A stretch of DNA of 64,000 bases from Ottowia flava (GTDB lineage: Bacteria; Pseudomonadota; Gammaproteobacteria; Burkholderiales; Burkholderiaceae_C). The notes under the pieces were generated by a model. The model did not search any database. It saw only the letters and a list, made by a program, of their open reading frames with translations, and had not been told where the DNA came from. A program made the translations under genes and the position numbers. Positions 59,208 through 64,000 of the stretch are shown here, in pieces (within the stretch, counting starts at the first letter, position 1; each line of letters begins with the position of its first letter). The DNA lies in contig NZ_JBHUEJ010000016.1 of NCBI RefSeq assembly GCF_042680565.1, forward strand, positions 145,702 to 209,701, given 5' to 3'.

Positions 59208-59224
59208 GCACCACTCGCCCGTGC
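59208..59224 (-). promoter_or_regulatory. candidate NtrC-binding site
   Basis: GCACCACTCGCCCGTGC fits GCACC-N7-GGTGC with one mismatch, centred about 80 bases upstream of the predicted start, a normal enhancer distance. A weaker match, GCACCACACTAGCGCCC, lies at 59289-59305. Confidence 0.55.
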
Positions 59225-59433
59225 ACTCAGGTGCGCGCGCCGCACCGTTTTCGGTCGCTGCCGCCGCGGCCGCACTGTGTTGGGGCGCGCACCACACTAG
59301 CGCCCGAAACCACCACGAAATACGCGCCGATGGCCCGGCGACGGGGCACCTGGCGCCACACGCCGGAAAACTCGCGTAACAATGTGTGGCAATCGGACAC
59401 CGGGCGCCGCGCGCCCATTCCAGTTCAAACCCC

Positions 59434-60045
59434 ATGAGCACTGCCGCCGCCATCTCGACAGTCGACACCTTCCTGCACGTCCGGGTGCTGCTGGGCATGG
59501 TCATCAGCCTGGCGCTGGCGCGCCTGTTGAACGGCATCGTGCGCATCGTCCAGCACCCGCACGACGTCAAGCTCTACCCCGTGCATCTGGCCTGGGTGCT
59601 GGTGCAACTGCTGCAGCTGCCGCTGTGGTGGTGGTGGGAAATCCGGCTGATGGACGTGCAGCAGTGGACGTTCTGGATCTTCGCCTTCGTCGTGGCCTAC
59701 GCCATGACGCAGTTCCTGATTACCGCCATGCTCTTCCCCGACTCGATGCGCGGCTACGAGACCTACGCCGACTACTACTTTGACCGGCGGCGCTGGCTCC
59801 TGGGCTTCATCACCCTCAGCTTTCTGCTGGACCTGGGCGACACCTGGCTCAAACTGCCGGCCGGCGTCGGCCTGTTCACCGACCGGCAGTCGATCGGCGT
59901 GGCGCTGATCGCGCTGCTGTGCATGGTGGGCGGCATGACGCGCTCGCGCCTGTACCACGCATTGTTGGTGGCGGTGGTGCTGCTGCACCAGATCTCGCTG
60001 TTTGCCTACTACACACGCCTGGTCGACGTACCGGGCGTGCACTGA
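59434..60045 (+). CDS. integral membrane protein of unknown function
   Basis: 203 residues, about six membrane segments. ATG 59434 gives MSTAAAISTVDTFLHVRVLL; an earlier in-frame start (59386) would add a hydrophilic leader. Features: ARLLNGIVRIVQHPHDVKLY, PLWWWWEIRLMDVQQWTFWI, FPDSMRGYETYADYYFDRRR. The repeated W and the FPD-ETYADYYF motif may be a family mark, but I cannot name it. Ends 9 bases before the ComM gene. Confidence 0.75.
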   Translation: MSTAAAISTVDTFLHVRVLLGMVISLALARLLNGIVRIVQHPHDVKLYPVHLAWVLVQLLQLPLWWWWEIRLMDVQQWTFWIFAFVVAYAMTQFLITAMLFPDSMRGYETYADYYFDRRRWLLGFITLSFLLDLGDTWLKLPAGVGLFTDRQSIGVALIALLCMVGGMTRSRLYHALLVAVVLLHQISLFAYYTRLVDVPGVH

Positions 60046-60054
60046 GCCGCCACC

Positions 60055-61590
60055 ATGGGTCTCGCCCAAGTCCAAAGCCGCGCCCTGCTCGGCCTCGCCG
60101 CGCCCGCCGTCACTGTGGAGGTGCACCTGGCCAACGGTCTGCCCAGCTTCACCTTGGTGGGCCTGGCCGATGTGGAGGTGAAGGAAGCGCGCGAACGCGT
60201 GCGCTCGGCCATCGTCAACAGCGGCCTCAACTTCCCGCACAACCAGCGCATCACCGTCAACCTGGCACCGGCCGACTTGCCTAAGGACTCGGGCCGCTTC
60301 GATTTGCCGATCGCCCTGGGCATCCTGGCCGCCAGCGGGCAGATCGACGGCGCGCGGCTGGCCGGCTGGGAATTCGCCGGCGAGCTGTCGCTGTCCGGCC
60401 AGCTGCGCCCGGTGCGCGGCGCGCTGGCCATGAGCGCCGCGCTGCACCAACGCGGCGCCGACGTGCAGCTGGTGCTGCCGCCCGGCAGCGCCGAAGAAGC
60501 CGCGCTGGTGCCCGGCATGCCCGTGTACCGCGCCGCGCATTTGCTGGACGTGGTGGCGCAGTTTCTGCCGACCATCGCCGAGGACGCTGCCCCGGCGGAC
60601 GGTTGGGCGCGCGTGCCGCCCACGCAGCGCCGGCCCGACCCGCCCTACGCAGATCTGGCCGACGTCAAAGGCCAGGCCGCCGCGCGGCGCGCTCTTGAAA
60701 TCGCAGCGGCTGGTGCCCATTCCGCCTTGCTCATCGGCCCGCCGGGCACCGGCAAGTCGATGCTGGCCCAGCGCTTTGCCGGTCTGCTGCCGCCGATGAG
60801 CGAGGCCGAAGCCCTGGCCAGCGCCGCCATCGCCAGCCTGGAAGGCAGCTTTTCGCTCGACCACTGGGGCCAGCGCCCCACGCGCGCGCCGCACCATTCG
60901 GCCAGCGCCGTCGCGCTGGTGGGCGGCGGCTCACCGCCGCGGCCGGGCGAAATCTCGCTGGCGCACCAGGGCGTGCTGTTCCTGGACGAGTTGCCCGAGT
61001 TCCCGCGGCCCGCGCTCGAAGCCCTGCGCGAGCCGCTGGAGTCTGGCCGCATCACCATCAGCCGCGCCGCCCAGCGCGCCGACTTCCCGGCGCAGTTCCA
61101 GCTCATCGCCGCCATGAACCCCTGCCCCTGCGGCTACCTCGGCTCGCGCGTGCGCGCCTGCCGCTGCACGCCCGATCAGGTCGCGCGCTACCAGGGCAAG
61201 TTGAGCGGCCCACTGCTCGACCGGATCGATTTGCACGTCGAAGTGGCCGCCCTGCCCGCCGACGAGCTGCTGGCCGCCCCGCCCGGCGAGCCCAGCGCCG
61301 AAGTCCGCGCCCGCTGCGCCGCGGCGCGCGCCCGCGCCGTGCAACGCCAGGGCATACCCAACAACGCCCTGCACGGCCAGGCCATCGACACCTATGCGAA
61401 CCTGGACGACGCCGCGCGCCAGTTCCTCACCACCGCCGCCACCCGCCTCGGCTGGAGCGCCCGCGCCACGCACCGCGCGCTCAAGGTCGCCCGCACCATC
61501 GCCGATCTGGCCGGCAGCGACGCTGTTGGCACCGCCCACATCGCCGAGGCGGTGCAGTACCGGCGGGGGTTGGTGGGTGGGGCTGGCTGA
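60055..61590 (+). CDS. comM: YifB/ComM-family Mg-chelatase-like AAA+ ATPase
   Basis: 511 residues, full length. N-terminal ChlI-like domain (VEVHLANGLPSFTLVGLADV, KEARERVRSAIVNSGLNFPH), Walker A LLIGPPGTGKSMLAQRFAGL, Walker B GVLFLDELPEF, the cysteine cluster NPCPCGYLGSRVRACRC, and sensor/arginine region GPLLDRIDLHVEV. ComM promotes branch migration during natural transformation, but most carriers are not known to be competent, so the role here is by family only. Confidence 0.92.
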   Translation: MGLAQVQSRALLGLAAPAVTVEVHLANGLPSFTLVGLADVEVKEARERVRSAIVNSGLNFPHNQRITVNLAPADLPKDSGRFDLPIALGILAASGQIDGARLAGWEFAGELSLSGQLRPVRGALAMSAALHQRGADVQLVLPPGSAEEAALVPGMPVYRAAHLLDVVAQFLPTIAEDAAPADGWARVPPTQRRPDPPYADLADVKGQAAARRALEIAAAGAHSALLIGPPGTGKSMLAQRFAGLLPPMSEAEALASAAIASLEGSFSLDHWGQRPTRAPHHSASAVALVGGGSPPRPGEISLAHQGVLFLDELPEFPRPALEALREPLESGRITISRAAQRADFPAQFQLIAAMNPCPCGYLGSRVRACRCTPDQVARYQGKLSGPLLDRIDLHVEVAALPADELLAAPPGEPSAEVRARCAAARARAVQRQGIPNNALHGQAIDTYANLDDAARQFLTTAATRLGWSARATHRALKVARTIADLAGSDAVGTAHIAEAVQYRRGLVGGAG

Positions 61591-61643
61591 AGCGCCAGCT
61601 GCTGCCCTGCGACGAGGAGCGTGGCGAGGTGCATCAACCGCTA

Positions 61644-61698
61644 CGACATAGATAGCTGGCTGCGTAGGTGGTTGTACGGCTGGAGGTCGATTTAACGG
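61644..61698 (+). repeat. dispersed repeat, copy 14
   Basis: ATAGATAGCTGGCTGCGTAG, then GTGGTTGTACGGCTGGAGG and TCGATTTAAC. In the 252-base gap between comM and the IPTL-CTERM gene. Confidence 0.85.
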
Positions 61699-61842
61699 CT
61701 TTTTCCGTCCTAACAAATACTCCTCAAAATACCTGAACTCAGGGATAGGCATGCCTGCATTCCACGGGCAGACTCGCGCGCAACACCACACCTGCAACAA
61801 ATCGTTGCGCCGTGTACAGCTTTTTGATCAGAACCGTCCCTC

Positions 61843-63096
61843 ATGTCTATTCCCCCGCTTGCATCACTTTGGCGCCTCTCACGCGTTCCCGGCCCTGGCC
61901 TGGTCCGCCGACGCCTGCTCTTTGGGCGCGCCACGCTGGCACTCAGCTTGGCCGCGCTGGCCTGGCCCGCAGCGCAGGCTCAGATTGCGGCCAACGTGTC
62001 AGATCGCTGGGGGGCTGATTCCTTCTCCGTTTACGGCGGCAACCTTCCTCCCATTGGACAGAGCTTTACGGCCCAGCGATCCGGCAACTGGACCGGCCTG
62101 CGCGTTGCGCCGCTTGTCAACAGCGATGCTACGGGGATAAAAGTCAGAGTCGACATCTACAGCGGGGACGGCCTTTCGTCGGGCACGCCCCTGGCGACCG
62201 TCGCCGACATCCCTGCGCACGCACTCAGCGGGCGAGGGGCCCCAGTGGGCTGGGAAACGGCCATGTTCGACAGCCCGGTCCCCGTCGTTCAAGGCAACCA
62301 GTACAACTTCAAGCTGACATTTACCGGCGACAACATCTCTGGCATAGGCCTGAGGCAACGAGACAACCCGACAGTGGGGGGCAATTTGTTGATGGGCTTT
62401 TCTACCTCCGGCTTCCCCAATGCCACCGCCCTGTTCGTCGCCCTGGACGATCAGCCTTGGCTCACCGGTAGCCCCGGCGCGGCCACGGTCGGCACGCCGT
62501 TCAGCTTCACGCCCACCGTGACAGACAACGCCGTGCCGGCGATCAGCTTTGCGCGTGCCGCAGGCACCACATTGCCCAGCTGGCTCCAGCTGAACACCGT
62601 CACTGGTGAGCTGTCAGGCACCCCGCCCGCGCCGGGCAGCACCCTGGTCACGCTGGTCGGCACCGACGCGGTGGGCCGCCAGTCGACCTTGCCGGTCACC
62701 ATCGTCGCGGCACCAGCGCCGGTGCAAGCGGTGCTCAGCGGCACGGCAGGACCGGCCACAGCCGGCGTGCTGTTCAGCTTCACCCCCACCGTGAACGCCG
62801 ACGCCACGCAGCCGCTCGGCTTTGTCGAAGCGCCCGGCACGACGCTGCCCAGCTGGCTGCAGCTGAATGCGGCCACGGGCGAACTGACGGGCACGCCGCC
62901 CGCGGCGGGCACGACCACGGTGCAGATCATCGCGTCCAACGCGCTGGCAGGCGATTCGGCGCCATTGACGGTGACGATCGTGGCCAACGCCGCCGCCCCG
63001 GTCGCCGTGCCGACACTGAGCGAGTGGGGCTTCGCGCTGCTGGGCCTGCTGGCCGCGGCCTTGGGCGGGCGGCGGCTGCGCCAGCGCAGGGCATAA
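61843..63096 (+). CDS. secreted putative-Ig-domain protein with IPTL-CTERM sorting signal
   Basis: 417 residues. Signal peptide (about 20-46, RATLALSLAALAWPAAQAQ). Residues about 50-200 form a beta-sandwich like those found in PEP-CTERM exoproteins (FSVYGGNLPPIGQSFTAQRS, TGLRVAPLVNSDATGIKVRV). Two tandem Ig-like repeats (He_PIG type) follow at about 208-290 and 300-385, sharing TAGTPFSFTPTV-like starts and LPSWLQLN-TGELTGTPP loops. The tail VPTLSEWGFALLGLLAAALG and basic GGRRLRQRRA is a textbook IPTL-CTERM signal (motif, membrane segment, Arg cluster). Likely surface- or exopolymer-associated. Confidence 0.88.
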   Translation: MSIPPLASLWRLSRVPGPGLVRRRLLFGRATLALSLAALAWPAAQAQIAANVSDRWGADSFSVYGGNLPPIGQSFTAQRSGNWTGLRVAPLVNSDATGIKVRVDIYSGDGLSSGTPLATVADIPAHALSGRGAPVGWETAMFDSPVPVVQGNQYNFKLTFTGDNISGIGLRQRDNPTVGGNLLMGFSTSGFPNATALFVALDDQPWLTGSPGAATVGTPFSFTPTVTDNAVPAISFARAAGTTLPSWLQLNTVTGELSGTPPAPGSTLVTLVGTDAVGRQSTLPVTIVAAPAPVQAVLSGTAGPATAGVLFSFTPTVNADATQPLGFVEAPGTTLPSWLQLNAATGELTGTPPAAGTTTVQIIASNALAGDSAPLTVTIVANAAAPVAVPTLSEWGFALLGLLAAALGGRRLRQRRA

Positions 63097-63164
63097 GGGG
63101 CGGGTCGCGCCGGCTGGCTGCACCTGCGGCCAGCGGGCCGATGGACCGACTGCCGCGCCCGCGT

Positions 63165-63230
63165 TTTGCTACAACTTCAGAAGCTGCCTGCGCAATTGGC
63201 TGTAGGGCGGCAGCCGCTTTTCTTCATCCA
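63165..63230 (+). repeat. dispersed repeat, copy 15
   Basis: TTTGCTACAACTTCAGAAGC, then TGCCTGCGCAATTGGCTGTA and GGGCGGCAGCCGCTTTTC. Confidence 0.85.
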
Positions 63231-63382
63231 TCAGCGCTTTCTTCGCACACCCGTGCGATTTGTACCCAGGGACTGTGGGCGGACCTGTGGACAAGCACGG
63301 GGACAAGCCGCGCAGGCCGCGCCGGGCCTGGGCTGGCGGGGGGTGCTGAAAGAATGGGCAGCTTGCCGCGGGCGGTGACGGC

Positions 63383-63450
63383 AAAAATTATGAAATTGCT
63401 AGCTGCCCGCGCAATCTGCTGTGGGGCCAGCGGGCGATTTGGCTCAAAAA
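63383..63450 (+). repeat. dispersed repeat, copy 16
   Basis: ATTATGAAATTGCTAGCTGC, then CCGCGCAATCTGCTGTGGGG and CCAGCGGGCGATTTGGCTC. Ends 8 bases before the 3' end of the next gene on the other strand. Confidence 0.85.
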
Positions 63451-63457
63451 TCGCCGA

Positions 63458-64000
63458 TCAGCGGCGGCGCCGGGCGGCGCGGCGCAGTTCGCGCAAGTCC
63501 GCATCCAGCGCGCGGCGGGCTTGCGCCAAGGCGTGGCGTTCGCGCCAGGCGTTGGCCTGGGCCAGCAGTTGCGAGGCGCCGCCGAGCGCGCCCTTGCGCC
63601 GCAGGCCCAGCCGGGCCACGGCTTCGCTGCGGGCGGTGCGCGTGCCCTGCCACAGCCAGCGCGCACCCTGGCGGGCCGCGCCGCTGCCCAGCAGCGCCAG
63701 GCCGAGGCCGCGCACGCTGCGGCCTGGGGCATCGGGCAGCGTGTCGGCAGCCTGGCGACGGGCGGTCTGCAGGTCGTCGGCCGCGCGCTGCTGGCGCTGC
63801 GTGGCCAAGCCGCGCAGGCCGGTGCGCACGTCGGCCATGGCCTCGGCCCGCGCCTCGCCGCCGCGCGGGCGCAGCACGAAGTAGCTGGCGACGCCGACCA
63901 AGGCGGCCATGGCGAGGTCCTTGCCGCGCACGTTGAGGATGGCGTCGCCCAGCGCCTCGCCGACCAGCGCCGTGGGCCGCAGGGCGCGCGCCGCGCGGGC
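63458..64000 (-). CDS. basic Ala/Arg-rich hypothetical protein (5' end beyond window)
   Basis: The minus-strand frame is open from the window edge to a stop at 63458. The visible part has 180 codons; upstream of GTG 63931 the frame continues with coding character (ALVGEALGDAILNVRGKDLA), so the start probably lies outside. One hydrophobic segment (about MAALVGVASYFVLRP) is followed by a long helical, Arg/Gln/Ala-rich region (GLRGLATQRQQRAADDLQTA, ELRRAARRRR). Could be a small inner-membrane protein with a basic cytoplasmic coiled coil. Not recognised. Confidence 0.6.
   Translation of the reverse strand, partial: ARAARALRPTALVGEALGDAILNVRGKDLAMAALVGVASYFVLRPRGGEARAEAMADVRTGLRGLATQRQQRAADDLQTARRQAADTLPDAPGRSVRGLGLALLGSGAARQGARWLWQGTRTARSEAVARLGLRRKGALGGASQLLAQANAWRERHALAQARRALDADLRELRRAARRRR

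Larger units (their letters stand above)
59117..59433. other. divergent regulatory region between torF and the 203-residue membrane protein
   Basis: 317 bases. The torF side holds the sigma-54 promoter and the NtrC-like sites. Bases about 59300-59433 hold the rightward promoter, not resolved. No gene seen. Confidence 0.6.
63097..63457. other. intergenic region with two dispersed repeats
   Basis: 361 bases between the IPTL-CTERM gene and the convergent basic protein gene. Both visible elements are repeat copies (63165-63230 and 63383-63450, same orientation, 218 bases apart). I see no gene. Confidence 0.6.

Noticed and set aside
1..64000. tRNA or rRNA genes, CRISPR arrays, transposases, integrases
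   Set aside because: No T-loop-like cloverleaf, no regularly spaced direct repeats and no DDE or tyrosine-recombinase motifs were noticed on reading both strands; a tRNAscan and profile search would be decisive.

Overview
The window is GC-rich chromosomal DNA from a betaproteobacterium, most likely a member of the Comamonadaceae (order Burkholderiales). This rests on gene order (lptA-lptB-rpoN, argS followed by a SPOR gene and dsbA, glnK-amtB behind a TorF-type gene), on protein style, and on at least 16 copies of a short dispersed repeat (core like ATAGCTGCCTGCGCAG) that I associate with this family. No rRNA, tRNA, CRISPR array, transposase or phage integrase was seen. Most of the window is housekeeping DNA with a few accessory patches.

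Layout. 1-3.3 kb: 5' part of malate synthase G (glcB), a membrane protein and a LysR regulator. 3.3-7.8 kb: envelope-sugar cluster (ArnT-like transferase, YdjC-family deacetylase, GtrA flippase, GT2 transferase) resembling lipid A hexosamine loci. 7.8-14.2 kb: argS, SPOR protein, dsbA, lptA, lptB, rpoN. 14.3-20 kb: a phytochrome-like sensor that lacks its chromophore-binding residues, an RlmL-like methyltransferase, an orphan PIN protein and an aldehyde dehydrogenase. 20.1-24.8 kb: a complete branched-chain amino acid/amide ABC transporter. 25.2-33.2 kb: membrane-anchored glutamate-synthase-like protein, two lipoproteins, cinA, pgpA, a frameshifted glutathione transferase with its WYL regulator, and a DUF533 protein.

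33.3-41.9 kb is the most island-like part. A promoter overlapped by a Fur box precedes a six-gene operon (TonB receptor, FecCDE-type ABC transporter, binding protein, NtaA-type flavin monooxygenase), followed by a convergent IclR regulator. The block lies between two direct copies of the 3' end of a GMC oxidoreductase gene, which suggests insertion or duplication at that point. A testable reading is import of a ferric chelate followed by oxidative breakdown of the ligand. 41.8-55 kb: GMC oxidoreductase, argG, a possible small RNA, a TSUP exporter, alr, lplT, an EamA exporter, a degenerate two-receiver protein, glutathione peroxidase and glcEF (glcD is not adjacent). 

55-64 kb: a secreted C-terminal-anchor protein, then torF-glnK-amtB read leftward from an excellent sigma-54 promoter with upstream NtrC-like sites. 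Its AmtB carries an extra N-terminal OmpA-like peptidoglycan-binding domain. Then a small membrane protein, a ComM/YifB ATPase, an IPTL-CTERM protein and a basic hypothetical protein cut by the window edge. rpoN, encoding the sigma factor that would read the torF promoter, is in the same window. Three genes (rpoN, the GMC oxidoreductase and probably the YdjC deacetylase) carry the dispersed repeat in frame inside their coding sequence.
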